Positions 1-7,591 are shown, counted from the first letter of the stretch. The stretch is 9,263 nucleotides of DNA from Chlamydiota bacterium (GCA_023269365.1 JAHFTN010000063.1:1-9263), one strand, 5' to 3'. Made by a program: numbers and translations. The notes: generated by a model not told the origin, from the sequence alone.

Positions 1-882
1 TAAAATCCCCGTAACTTCGTAATGCAGAAGCTCTGAAAGGGTCATCGCTCCCGCCCTACAAATGACAAGGTCAGCCGCACTCCATGCAAAGAGCATCTGA
101 GGTTCGAACTTCTTGATATAACATCTAATCCCCAATTGAGCACAAATGGCGCACATCTGCTCTACACTCTTTTCATCCCCGGTGAAATGGATGAGTTGAA
201 ACTGAAAATGTTCTTTATGAAGCAAGGGCAAGACCTCTTTTAACGTCTCATTCATCTGCTTGGCTCCTTGAGATCCTCCGAAAACGAGCAGAGTGATAAG
301 CTGTGGATCTAAGGAAAGTTGCCTGTGTGCTTCCTCCCTGGAAAGAGACTCTTTTTTAAACCTTTTGTGCGTCGGGATCTGTACCTCGATGGTTTTGCCC
401 TTAAGATACTTTTGAGCTAAAGAGAAATAGATCCCTGTAAAAAGGGCTCTCTTGGAAAATAGGCGCACTACCCTTCCAGGAACGGTATTCGATTCAAACA
501 AAACAAAAGGAATCTTTTTAAGAACAGCTGCAAAAAGGAGGGGAAAAGAGTGAAAACTTCCAAAGCCCACAACGAGCTGAGGTTTTTCTTTTGCAAGTAA
601 CGCAACACTCGCAGCGATCCCTTTAAAAAGAGTGTAGAGTGCTTTAAAAGGGTTCCCGCGAAAGGGGGTCAGGCTTTCTACATCATGACAAAGATAGAGA
701 TCCCTATCAAAATAAGGATTAGTACTTAGCCCTTTGCCGGCAAAAAGCAACTCAATTTCAGGGTGTTGTTCCAAAAGTTCCCTCGCAAGCCCTTGTGCTG
801 GAAACATATGTCCCGCAGTCCCTCCCACGGCAAGAAGGATTTTCTTCTTATTAACCCGAGACCCAAACAGGTTAATAGTCAT
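1..882 (-). CDS. murG: MurG, lipid II-forming UDP-GlcNAc glycosyltransferase (3' end missing)
   Basis: MurG transfers GlcNAc from UDP-GlcNAc to lipid I at the cytoplasmic face of the membrane, giving lipid II. The window holds 294 codons; the C-terminus lies beyond position 1 (full-length MurG is usually about 350-360 residues). The N-terminal glycine-rich loop reads GGTAGH (residues 20-25; commonly GGTGGH) followed by MFPAQG. VVGFGSFHSFP and the ESNTVPG motif (family form HEQNxxPG) follow in mid-protein, then FGGSQGA at the start of the second Rossmann domain. CRAGAMTLSE near residue 284 supplies the glutamate expected to contact the GlcNAc nucleotide. The chosen ATG overlaps the ftsW stop by 11 bases and has a weak AAGAGA-type ribosome site; an in-frame ATG at 915 would add 11 residues and is less likely. 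Position after ftsW matches chlamydial order. Confidence 0.96.
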   Translation of the reverse strand, partial: MTINLFGSRVNKKKILLAVGGTAGHMFPAQGLARELLEQHPEIELLFAGKGLSTNPYFDRDLYLCHDVESLTPFRGNPFKALYTLFKGIAASVALLAKEKPQLVVGFGSFHSFPLLFAAVLKKIPFVLFESNTVPGRVVRLFSKRALFTGIYFSLAQKYLKGKTIEVQIPTHKRFKKESLSREEAHRQLSLDPQLITLLVFGGSQGAKQMNETLKEVLPLLHKEHFQFQLIHFTGDEKSVEQMCAICAQLGIRCYIKKFEPQMLFAWSAADLVICRAGAMTLSELLHYEVTGIL

Positions 883-1978
883 AGAGGGATTCTCTTTTTG
901 AGAGGTGAGCGACATTTAAAAGAACACAAAGGGCCATGCTATTGACAAGGAGCGATGACCCTCCCTGACTAAAGAAGGGCAGATTCGTGCCTTTGCTCGG
1001 AAGCAGCCCTGAGACCACTCCCAAATTTAAAAAGGCTTGAAAGCAGAGAAGAAATGTAAAGATGGCTGCCGTATAACATCCCTCCTTGTCTTTTGCTTTT
1101 TGAGCAATGCAAAATCCACAAAATCCGATTCCCATGTACAGGAGGATAAGCGTTGTCATCCCGACAAACCCCGTCTCCTCAGCAAAAATGGCAGCGATGT
1201 AATCGTTTCTCGCTTCTGGCAAGTACTCGAGTTTCTGTAGACTCTCTCCCCATCCTTTTCCCCATAATTTCCCTGACCCTGCGGCAATTTTAGCTTGATA
1301 CGGCTGGTGCCCTTTCCCTCTAAGATCGTATTCAGGGTGTAGGTAGACTTGGATCCGATCGGAGACATGGGGCATTTTTGATGCGACAATCACCCCACAT
1401 CCCAACAATATCAGGAGGGGAAGTCCCCAATAGATCCATTTCTGTGAAGAGAGGACAAATAGGGTGACCAAGGCTGCAAAGATAATGGCGACCGTCCCAT
1501 TGTCAGGCTCCACGAGGATCAGTCCGATCGGAAGAGCCAGTTTTAATAGCAGCCGCACAAAAGCGCGCAACTTCAATGGCTCTTTCTTAGAAGCAATGAC
1601 GTGGATAAAGTAGAGGGGGATGAGAAATTTGACAAATTCAGAAGGCTGGAACGAGTTGCCAAACACATTGATCCAGCGATAAGCTCCATTCATCTGCTGC
1701 CCAATTCCCGGGAGAAAGACAAAGACGAGAAGTCCCGTAAAACCGATCAATAAAGAGGGACTGAGTTTAAGAAGGTTATGATACCCTACAAACCACAACC
1801 CGACAGAAAAAAGACAGCCCACAAGGGCATAGAGCAGCTGTTTTATCAACGCATGGTGCAAGCTGCGATCTAAAAACCGATCTAGCACCTCGGCAGAGGT
1901 GGTATTAAAAATCATCATCAGCCCAAGAGCAAACAACAACACAACAAAAATGATCAGACTTAAGGCGTATCTATTCAT
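872..1978 (-). CDS. ftsW: FtsW, septal SEDS peptidoglycan glycosyltransferase
   Basis: FtsW is a polytopic membrane protein of the SEDS family that polymerises lipid II into glycan strands at the division site with a partner class B PBP. The 368-residue product is mostly hydrophobic segments. The family signature runs from N318 to S342 (NLGVVSGLLPSKG, then LPFFSQGGSS). The segment LEYLPEARNDYIAAIFAEE (250-268) carries D259, which aligns with the catalytic aspartate shown for E. coli FtsW/RodA. QPSEFVKF (111-118) and EPDNGT (157-162) are also typical. FtsW rather than RodA is preferred because the gene sits between murD and murG. The ATG lies 4 bases after the upstream LysM gene and has no clear ribosome site, which suggests translational coupling. 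Chlamydiota lack FtsZ but keep this enzyme for division-plane peptidoglycan. Confidence 0.96.
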   Translation of the reverse strand: MNRYALSLIIFVVLLFALGLMMIFNTTSAEVLDRFLDRSLHHALIKQLLYALVGCLFSVGLWFVGYHNLLKLSPSLLIGFTGLLVFVFLPGIGQQMNGAYRWINVFGNSFQPSEFVKFLIPLYFIHVIASKKEPLKLRAFVRLLLKLALPIGLILVEPDNGTVAIIFAALVTLFVLSSQKWIYWGLPLLILLGCGVIVASKMPHVSDRIQVYLHPEYDLRGKGHQPYQAKIAAGSGKLWGKGWGESLQKLEYLPEARNDYIAAIFAEETGFVGMTTLILLYMGIGFCGFCIAQKAKDKEGCYTAAIFTFLLCFQAFLNLGVVSGLLPSKGTNLPFFSQGGSSLLVNSMALCVLLNVAHLSKRESLYDY

Positions 1979-1982
1979 AAAA

Positions 1983-2690
1983 TTATTGAATACGCAGCTG
2001 ATCCCCTGGTTTCAAACGCTTGGATTCCGCTTCATTCAAATTATTAAGCTTTAAAAGATCCTCTACTTTCATCTTGTGTTTTACAGCAATTGTCCATGGA
2101 CTATCTCCTTTTTTTATCGTGTACATACGTGGCGCTGTTTCTGCAACCTGCGATACGGTAGAACTAGAAGGAAGAGCTGCCTTCTGAGGCACCTTTAACA
2201 CCTGCCCAATGCGCAAATTGCTTGTCGTAAGACGATTGGCTTTCATAATTTCTGCCACGCTCGAATGGTTATGGCGCGCAATTTTCTCTAACACATCCCC
2301 CTTTTTCACCTTCACTTCAACAGTATTGGGCTGCAGTTTTTGCTCTTTTGCAAGAGGCGCCATCAAGGTCTGCACAGTCGGATCTTGAGTTCCTGTCCCT
2401 TCTGTCTGCGCAATGGTTTTAAGATCGTCAACAAATGCATTAGAGGAAGCTGGCTGAGTCATCACGAGCTCTTGCTGCTCTTTTGAAAACTGCGTAAGAG
2501 CCGCATCCACCTCATCGCCCATAACGGGCCCTATCTCTTTTGCTACACTGACAGGGATTGCCTCTGTATTTTCTTGGTTCATCACGAGCGGATTTTCTGG
2601 AGCGCTCGTTTTAAGAGCACTTGCAAATAACACGATAAGCAGCCCCGCATTCACGAGGACTGCCACAATAATTGTATCTTTTCGGCTCAT
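1983..2690 (-). CDS. nlpD: Membrane-anchored protein with two LysM domains (NlpD position)
   Basis: The 235-residue product has one N-terminal hydrophobic segment (about residues 6-26) after a short positive start. It could be a membrane anchor or an uncleaved signal; no lipobox cysteine is visible. A low-complexity, Gln/Glu/Thr-rich linker follows (about 30-120). Two LysM modules come next, about 124-168 (VKKGDVLEKIARHNHSS) and 189-234 (IKKGDSPWTIAVKHKMK). LysM binds the GlcNAc-containing glycan backbone, so the protein probably tethers peptidoglycan to the inner membrane or division site. The M23 peptidase-like domain that gives enterobacterial NlpD its name is absent, so the symbol rests on chlamydial usage for this locus. 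The ATG overlaps the murD stop (ATGA), and a strong AAGGAG lies 6 bases upstream at 2697-2702, inside the murD end. Confidence 0.85.
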   Translation of the reverse strand: MSRKDTIIVAVLVNAGLLIVLFASALKTSAPENPLVMNQENTEAIPVSVAKEIGPVMGDEVDAALTQFSKEQQELVMTQPASSNAFVDDLKTIAQTEGTGTQDPTVQTLMAPLAKEQKLQPNTVEVKVKKGDVLEKIARHNHSSVAEIMKANRLTTSNLRIGQVLKVPQKAALPSSSTVSQVAETAPRMYTIKKGDSPWTIAVKHKMKVEDLLKLNNLNEAESKRLKPGDQLRIQ

Positions 2691-4006
2691 AGCCTTCTCC
2701 TTACATAATTTTGAAATTCTTCTCCTCGATGGGAGTAATTGCGGAACATATCAAAGCTCGAGCACCCCGGGGAAAGTAGCACCGAATCTCCAGGCCACGC
2801 AAGAGATGCTGCCACTTCGACAGCTTCTTCTAAAGACTCGACTAAAGTAACCGGAAAATAGGGACCCAACTCTCCTTGAATTTTTAATGCCGCCTGCCCC
2901 AGAACGACCATGTGCTTCACTTTATGAAGAAAAGCCTCCTTCCACGGGAGATATGAAGCCCCTTTATCTACACCGCCTGCAATTAAAACCACAGGACCCC
3001 TCATGCTATTTACTGCTTGAATGACCGCATCGATATTCGTCCCCTTGCTATCGTCATAAAAATCTACGCCTCTAAGGGCTCTGACCCATTCGATCCTATG
3101 GGAAGGCTTTTTAAAGGTTTCCAATGCACTTACAAATTGCTCTGCCGAAATTCCAAAAGGGCGACAAAGCGCCCAGGTAGCAAGGCAATTTTCCATTTCA
3201 TGAGACGCTTTATCTCTATAGCTGATGGGCACTATGCACGCAACTGTTTTCCCTTCAAAAAAAGATTCCCCGTCTGTCCATAAATGACAGTCTGGATCGT
3301 GTCCAAATACAGAAACATCCCTAAAGAGACTTTCGTATTCTAGAGAAGCTTTTTTTTGAACAAAACAGTTTCTCCTTTCCTTGACAAGACTGACTAATCG
3401 TCCCTTTGCACAGGCATATTCTTGCATTCCCGCATAACGATCTAGATGATCTGGTGTCACATTTAAGATCGCTGCTGCTTCAAACACGGGCGATCCCATC
3501 GTTTCTAACTGATAAGAGCTCAACTCAACGACAAAGACCTCTTCTTCTTGTGCGCTCAGCGCATATTGACATAGAGCCGTTCCCACATTTCCCAACGCTT
3601 TTGCCCTGATCCCCGAAGCATTTAAGATATGCTCTACCAATAAAGTCACCGTCGTCTTCCCATTTGTTCCCGTGACGGCCACGAGTTTTTTTTTAAGAAA
3701 ATCTAATCCAAAGGCTGTCTCTCCGATGAGAGGGATCCCCCTTTCTATCGCTTGCCTGTATAGAGGATGTTGTGGAGAGATGCCGGGAGAGACAACAAGG
3801 CGCTGAATCAAAGACCAATCCAGAGGCTCCTCTTCTCCTTGGAGAACCGCTCCCAAAGACCTCAAACGGCAAAGGGAAGGATCTGTTGTTAACACTTGCC
3901 GATTTCCTTCTATCCCAATCACAGAAAATCCCTGCCGGAGAAGAAGTTCACTTGCTGCAATGCCACTGATCCCCAACCCTAAAACCACTGTGCTTTGCAT
4001 AATCAT
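2687..4006 (-). CDS. murD: MurD, UDP-MurNAc-L-alanine:D-glutamate ligase
   Basis: MurD adds D-Glu to UDP-MurNAc-L-Ala in the cytoplasm using ATP. The 439-residue product has the three-domain Mur ligase layout. An N-terminal Rossmann-like domain begins GLGISG (10-15). The ATP-binding loop is GTNGKTT (113-119). ELSSYQLE (161-168) and LNVTPDHLDRY (181-191) form the substrate/metal region, and K201 in CAKGRL aligns with the carbamylated lysine of E. coli MurD. The C-terminal domain has DDSKGTN (318-324), the IAGGVDKGA loop and LLSPGCSSFDMF close to the end. The length matches the family. The ATG at 4006 shares one base with the mraY stop (TAATG); a second ATG two codons later is an alternative. 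No ribosome site is visible, consistent with coupled translation from mraY. Confidence 0.97.
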   Translation of the reverse strand: MIMQSTVVLGLGISGIAASELLLRQGFSVIGIEGNRQVLTTDPSLCRLRSLGAVLQGEEEPLDWSLIQRLVVSPGISPQHPLYRQAIERGIPLIGETAFGLDFLKKKLVAVTGTNGKTTVTLLVEHILNASGIRAKALGNVGTALCQYALSAQEEEVFVVELSSYQLETMGSPVFEAAAILNVTPDHLDRYAGMQEYACAKGRLVSLVKERRNCFVQKKASLEYESLFRDVSVFGHDPDCHLWTDGESFFEGKTVACIVPISYRDKASHEMENCLATWALCRPFGISAEQFVSALETFKKPSHRIEWVRALRGVDFYDDSKGTNIDAVIQAVNSMRGPVVLIAGGVDKGASYLPWKEAFLHKVKHMVVLGQAALKIQGELGPYFPVTLVESLEEAVEVAASLAWPGDSVLLSPGCSSFDMFRNYSHRGEEFQNYVRRRL

Positions 4007-5232
4007 TATTGGAATTTAAGTGACGCCAACGCAAAAATCGCTAAGAGCAAGCTCACAATCCAAAAACGCAAGACGACTTTCGTCTCTGGCCACCCTTTAT
4101 ACTCGAAATGGTGATGCAAAGGGGAACAAAGAAAAATCCTCTTGCGGCGCAATTTATAACTCCCCACCTGAAAAATCACAGACAGCGTCTCCGCTACAAA
4201 CACACCTCCCAAAATTGCAAATAACACCTCTCTTCTCAAAAGCACAGCTGACACCCCAAGGATTCCGCCTAAGGCCAAAGATCCGATATCCCCCATAAAC
4301 ACTTGCGCCGGGTAGCCGTTATACCATAAGAATCCCAAACACGCTCCTACGAGGGCAAAGAGGTAAATGGCGATCTCCCCACTATTCTCAATGTACAAGA
4401 TATTTAAGTAGCGAGACATCTCTAGATTATTAGATAAAAACGCAATCAACCCCAAAACACTCGCTGCCATCACAACACACCCTGCTGCCAATCCATCAAG
4501 GCCATCTGTGAGATTCACTGCATTCGATGATCCTGTAATGACGATAAGTGAAAATATCACTCCCCCTAAGATTGCACTCCCTTTTAACACCAAGACGGGG
4601 TCTTTAAAGAAGGGAACAAAATAAGAGCTCATGTAGGCTTGTAAAGTGAGGGTTTGTGCCGAAAATTCTAATCGCCCTCCCTCATTCTTAACAACCTCAA
4701 TATGTTCTTTCGCAACGGGAGGATTAAACCAAGAACCACAACTTAAACTGTTTGCAACAGGAGGATAAAACAAGTAAAGCCCTACAAAAATAGAGAGTAG
4801 ATTTTGCAAAAGGAATTTCTTCTTTGCACTCAATCCCTTAGAATTTTTGAATTTCAATTTTAGATAATCATCCCATCCTCCTAACAACCCCAACCAGAGC
4901 GTTGTGATGAGTAAGATCAATGTAAAGCTGCTCTTCCAATCCATCCACAATAACAAAGAGACCACTAAAGAAAACAAGATTAAAACCCCTCCCATCGTGG
5001 GAGTCTCCCTTTTCTTCTGATGAAGCTCTACAAGCAAAGGGCAGTCCTCTACACGGATCGATTGCCCCGTCTTGAGCTCATAGAGTTTTCTAATGAATCG
5101 AGGGCCGATTAACACGGTTAAGACTAATGAAGTTAAAGCCGCTAACATCATACGCGTAGAGGAATAAGTGAACACAGAAGGGATTTTTAAACCCCACGTC
5201 ACGGTTAAGAAATGGTAGACGAACAAAATCAC
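4006..5232 (-). CDS. mraY: MraY, phospho-MurNAc-pentapeptide transferase, with a loop insertion
   Basis: MraY moves phospho-MurNAc-pentapeptide from UDP to undecaprenyl phosphate, making lipid I. The 408-residue product is polytopic. Active-site motifs are intact: TPTMGG (77-82), WDDYLK with D121 and D122, NLTDGLDGLA (240-249), FMGDIGS (312-318) and the HHH motif at 373-375. The length exceeds the E. coli enzyme (360) mainly because about 40 extra residues (roughly 161-200, containing CGSWFNPP and HIEVVKNEGG) lie in the loop before SSYFVPFFKDP. The start is GTG; no ATG lies upstream in frame, and the N-terminus up to the VFTYSSTR segment aligns with the E. coli start region, so the internal ATGs at codons 28-29 are unlikely. 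No Shine-Dalgarno is evident. The 114-base gap after murF is the largest in this operon. Confidence 0.96.
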   Translation of the reverse strand: MILFVYHFLTVTWGLKIPSVFTYSSTRMMLAALTSLVLTVLIGPRFIRKLYELKTGQSIRVEDCPLLVELHQKKRETPTMGGVLILFSLVVSLLLWMDWKSSFTLILLITTLWLGLLGGWDDYLKLKFKNSKGLSAKKKFLLQNLLSIFVGLYLFYPPVANSLSCGSWFNPPVAKEHIEVVKNEGGRLEFSAQTLTLQAYMSSYFVPFFKDPVLVLKGSAILGGVIFSLIVITGSSNAVNLTDGLDGLAAGCVVMAASVLGLIAFLSNNLEMSRYLNILYIENSGEIAIYLFALVGACLGFLWYNGYPAQVFMGDIGSLALGGILGVSAVLLRREVLFAILGGVFVAETLSVIFQVGSYKLRRKRIFLCSPLHHHFEYKGWPETKVVLRFWIVSLLLAIFALASLKFQ

Positions 5233-5269
5233 GGTTTGCTGGTGGTAACGTTGAGTGGAATTAAAATGG

Positions 5270-5300
5270 ATCTTAGCAAAAAGGGATGAAAAAAGGCCAA
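5270..5300 (-). promoter_or_regulatory. Possible internal promoter for mraY
   Basis: In the 114-base gap between murF and mraY, reading on the minus strand, an extended -10 (TGC followed by TAAGAT, at 5278-5270) lies 19 bases after TTGGCC (5300-5295). Transcription would begin near 5263, about 30 bases before the GTG. Both hexamers match consensus at only four of six positions and the spacer is long, so this is tentative. Confidence 0.28.
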
Positions 5301-5346
5301 ACCAAAAGGTTTTTTTGTTTAATCGATTTAGAGACAGTCTTTTAGA

Positions 5347-6672
5347 TTACTCCAACACTTCCCATAAACAATTCGACTTAGAGCCTTTTAGCAACACCAC
5401 ATCTCCTTTGTTGGCAAGTTCAAATACACGCCGCTTCAGTGAGGCCAGCTCTAAAAAATGCTCAGCGGGTTTTTGCCTAGAGCAAAACACCTCCACCATA
5501 GGGAGGCACTCCTCTCCTAGACACAGCAAATGATCGACGCGTAGAGCTGCTAGCTCTGCCACCTCGATGTGGGAAGAAGCTGTATAAGGCCCCAATTCTT
5601 TCATCGCTCCTAAAACCGCAATTCTTTTACCTTGACTACCAGGCTCTGGCAAATGATCAAGAGCAGCTCTCATCGATGTGGGGTTTGCGTTATAAGAATC
5701 GTTCATAAATACGATCCCCTCCTTTTCGATCTGCTCAAACCGTTTAGCAAAGGGGCGCAACTGTTGCGCTCGCCTAGCAATCTCAACCCAAGGGAGCCCT
5801 ATCCAACGAGCCACTACAGCGGCTCCCATAAAATTTTCAAGCAAGTGATAAGCAGAGAAGGGCAAAGGAAAAAGAGGGGTCTCTTGAGAGCCCTCTTTAA
5901 TTAAAAATTGCCCATGGCGGCGGCATAATACAAAATCGGCATCCTCTCCTTCCAAGGCATAGGAAAAAGTTTTACTCGAGAGATGTTTAAATGGGGGAAA
6001 TGCAAGTGCTTGATGACTAAGAATTCCCATCTTGGTGAAAGGATTTGAAAAGATTTCCGCCTTTGCAGCTGCAATTCCCTCTAGTCCTTGCTGGAAATAG
6101 ACGGCATGGCACAAAACGACTTTAGTAACAACAGCGATATCGGGAGGGATGATAGAAACGAGTGTCTCAATCTCCCCCTTTCCTGTCATCCCCATCTCAG
6201 CGACAAACACCTCTTCGTCCCCTTTTGCATTAAGGATGCTTAAGGGCACTCCCACCTGGGAGTTTGCATTTCCTGGAGTTTTGCCCACGCGAAAAGACCC
6301 CTCTAAGAGAGTGACGATGAACTCTTTTGTCGTCGTCTTTCCCACAGATCCTGTCACGGCAATCACTTTGGGAGGCTGCAAAGCATGCACCTGCTTCGCT
6401 AAGCTTTGTAAAGAGGCAAGCACATCTTCGACTCTAAAGAGTTGCAATCCAAATGCCTCTCCTCGATAGGCAGAAGAGACGACAGCTCCTCTTGCTCCTC
6501 GCTCTGCCACTTCTTGAAGAAAAGAGTGGCCATCCACTCTCTCCCCTTTCATGGCGAAAAAAAGATCTCCTGGCTCTATGGAGCGACTCTCCTGCTTAAA
6601 CCCTACGATCTCTCCTAAAAATTCCCCTGCACATCCCAAATAGGTGGCGATTTGCTGGCATGTTAATTTCAT
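5347..6672 (-). CDS. murF: MurF, UDP-MurNAc-tripeptide:D-Ala-D-Ala ligase
   Basis: MurF adds D-Ala-D-Ala to UDP-MurNAc-tripeptide, completing the cytoplasmic pentapeptide precursor that MraY uses next. The 441-residue product has the N-terminal MurE/MurF-type domain (SRSIEPGDLFFAMKGERVDGH, residues 29-49), the ATP loop GSVGKTTTKEF (108-118), GNANSQVGVP (134-143), EMGM (159-162) and the C-terminal-side NDSYNANPTSM (324-334), which is diagnostic for MurF. K204 in AAAKAEIF aligns with the carbamylated lysine. The normally conserved NxxxAHLEGF-type stretch before it reads KVVLCHAVYF (184-193): the histidine is kept but the surrounding Asn, Gly and Glu are not. The ATG has AAGG 5 bases upstream, overlapping the stop codon of the preceding dioxygenase gene, which ends only 7 bases away. 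The two are therefore very likely co-transcribed. Confidence 0.96.
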   Translation of the reverse strand: MKLTCQQIATYLGCAGEFLGEIVGFKQESRSIEPGDLFFAMKGERVDGHSFLQEVAERGARGAVVSSAYRGEAFGLQLFRVEDVLASLQSLAKQVHALQPPKVIAVTGSVGKTTTKEFIVTLLEGSFRVGKTPGNANSQVGVPLSILNAKGDEEVFVAEMGMTGKGEIETLVSIIPPDIAVVTKVVLCHAVYFQQGLEGIAAAKAEIFSNPFTKMGILSHQALAFPPFKHLSSKTFSYALEGEDADFVLCRRHGQFLIKEGSQETPLFPLPFSAYHLLENFMGAAVVARWIGLPWVEIARRAQQLRPFAKRFEQIEKEGIVFMNDSYNANPTSMRAALDHLPEPGSQGKRIAVLGAMKELGPYTASSHIEVAELAALRVDHLLCLGEECLPMVEVFCSRQKPAEHFLELASLKRRVFELANKGDVVLLKGSKSNCLWEVLE

Positions 6673-6679
6673 ACAAGCC

Positions 6680-7372
6680 TTAGTGAAACGTTCCTGAGCG
6701 CAACCACTTCACCGCAACCCATTTCTCCCCACTTACAACAGGAGCACTCCCGTGCAACGATAAAGGATCTTCTACTCCATCGGGCGTGCAATTGTAAAGC
6801 AGAAGCGCATTTCCCTTAACAGGACGCACACTCACATCGATTTCAGGGAAAACAGTTTCTCCCCCTTCTTCTGTATCTGCTAAATACATAAAGACGGTAG
6901 CGACTCTTTGTCCACCCCGATGGTAACATGCAGAGCCTCCGGGACTACTCGGATCAAAGTAGTCGAAGTGGGGACGGTATTCTGCCCCATATCCGTAAGA
7001 GAGAATTTGTATCGCTTCCCCCTTCTTTTCAGGGATGCCGGTCAATGCCACAATCTTTTTTTCAATCTCTTTTAAAATAGGGTCTTTAGAATACCTTTCA
7101 AGAAACATCCCGCGACTTGTGCGTGCGTCATGCAAAGTCCCCACCTGCCCCTTTTCCAAAGATTCTGATACCACTGTAGAGCGCTCAAGGGCAGGGCGCG
7201 CCCTTTCAATTAAATAATCACACTCTTCATCGGTTAAAAATTTTTCAATGAAAAATAGGCGAGGCTCGTCCCCTAATACCTTTACTTGTTCTTGATAAGC
7301 ATAGACTCCAGGCGGCATTTCCGCATAGACATTGACTGCAACGAATAAGGCCAATAATAACACTCTTAACAT
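6680..7372 (-). CDS. Exported prolyl-4-hydroxylase-like 2-oxoglutarate/Fe(II) dioxygenase
   Basis: The 230-residue product begins with a clear signal peptide (MLRVLLLALFVAVNVYA, likely cut after A17). The mature part is a P4H alpha-subunit-type double-stranded beta-helix domain. Iron ligands H135 and D137 are in YRPHFDYF and H207 in SLHGSAPV; K217 in GEKWVAVKW is the expected 2-oxoglutarate-binding lysine. FFIEKFLTDEECDYLI (40-55), DARTSRGMF (82-90) and GGQRVATVFMYLAD (153-166) are typical of the family. The reaction would be hydroxylation of a prolyl or other residue outside the cytoplasm; the substrate is unknown. Three cysteines remain in the mature part (51, 149, 195). GGAGGG at 7379-7384 sits 6 bases before the ATG, so the start is firm. 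It is the first gene of the peptidoglycan operon, 7 bases ahead of murF. Confidence 0.9.
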   Translation of the reverse strand: MLRVLLLALFVAVNVYAEMPPGVYAYQEQVKVLGDEPRLFFIEKFLTDEECDYLIERARPALERSTVVSESLEKGQVGTLHDARTSRGMFLERYSKDPILKEIEKKIVALTGIPEKKGEAIQILSYGYGAEYRPHFDYFDPSSPGGSACYHRGGQRVATVFMYLADTEEGGETVFPEIDVSVRPVKGNALLLYNCTPDGVEDPLSLHGSAPVVSGEKWVAVKWLRSGTFH

Positions 7373-7457
7373 AATGTTCCCTCCATGTCCAAAGTCATTA
7401 GGCTAAAACGGCAAATCTTTTTTTGCAACAAAACATGTTTTTTAAAAAAAAATTGCA

Positions 7458-7487
7458 TTGACGACATCTCCTGATTTTACGCATACT
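7458..7487 (+). promoter_or_regulatory. Sigma-70-type promoter for tRNA-Cys (and rsmI)
   Basis: TTGACG (7458-7463, five of six to consensus) and CATACT (7482-7487, four of six) are separated by 18 bases. Transcription would begin near 7494, about 8 bases before the mature tRNA 5' end, a normal short leader. The spacing and position support it; no experimental evidence is available. Confidence 0.55.
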
Positions 7488-7501
7488 TTGTTGTTTTCAT
7501 C

Positions 7502-7573
7502 GGTGGCATCGCCAAGTGGTAAGGCAGAAGCCTGCAAAGCTTCCATTCCCCAGTTCGAATCTGGGTGCCACCT
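7502..7573 (+). tRNA. tRNA-Cys (anticodon GCA)
   Basis: A complete 72-base cloverleaf can be folded by eye. The acceptor stem GGTGGCA pairs with TGCCACC (7566-7572). The D arm is GCC-loop-GGC. The anticodon stem GAAGC/GCTTC encloses the loop CTGCAAA with anticodon GCA. The T arm is CCCAG, TTCGAAT, CTGGG. The discriminator base is T (U73), the identity base expected for cysteine tRNA. The 3' CCA is not encoded (TTACC follows), so it must be added after transcription. rsmI starts 18 bases downstream on the same strand with no visible terminator between. Confidence 0.97.
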
Positions 7574-7591
7574 TTACCTTAGGTTTTCAAG

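Noticed and set aside
3017..3283. Plus-strand open frames inside murD, mraY and murF
   Set aside because: They lie antisense to strongly conserved genes, show no recognisable motifs and are explained by the opposite reading frame.
5299..5316. Short hairpin AAACC-AAAA-GGTTT followed by a T-run between murF and mraY
   Set aside because: The stem is only five base pairs and AT-rich; a terminator here would split the operon on the minus strand, and no plus-strand gene needs it.
7400..7428. Possible minus-strand promoter for the dioxygenase-mur operon (TTGCAA, 17 bases, TAGCCT)
   Set aside because: The -10 matches only three of six consensus bases. A promoter must exist near here, but this pair is too weak to report as a feature.
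7573..7591. Integration site at the tRNA-Cys 3' end
   Set aside because: rsmI follows directly and no repeat of the tRNA 3' end was seen elsewhere in the window.
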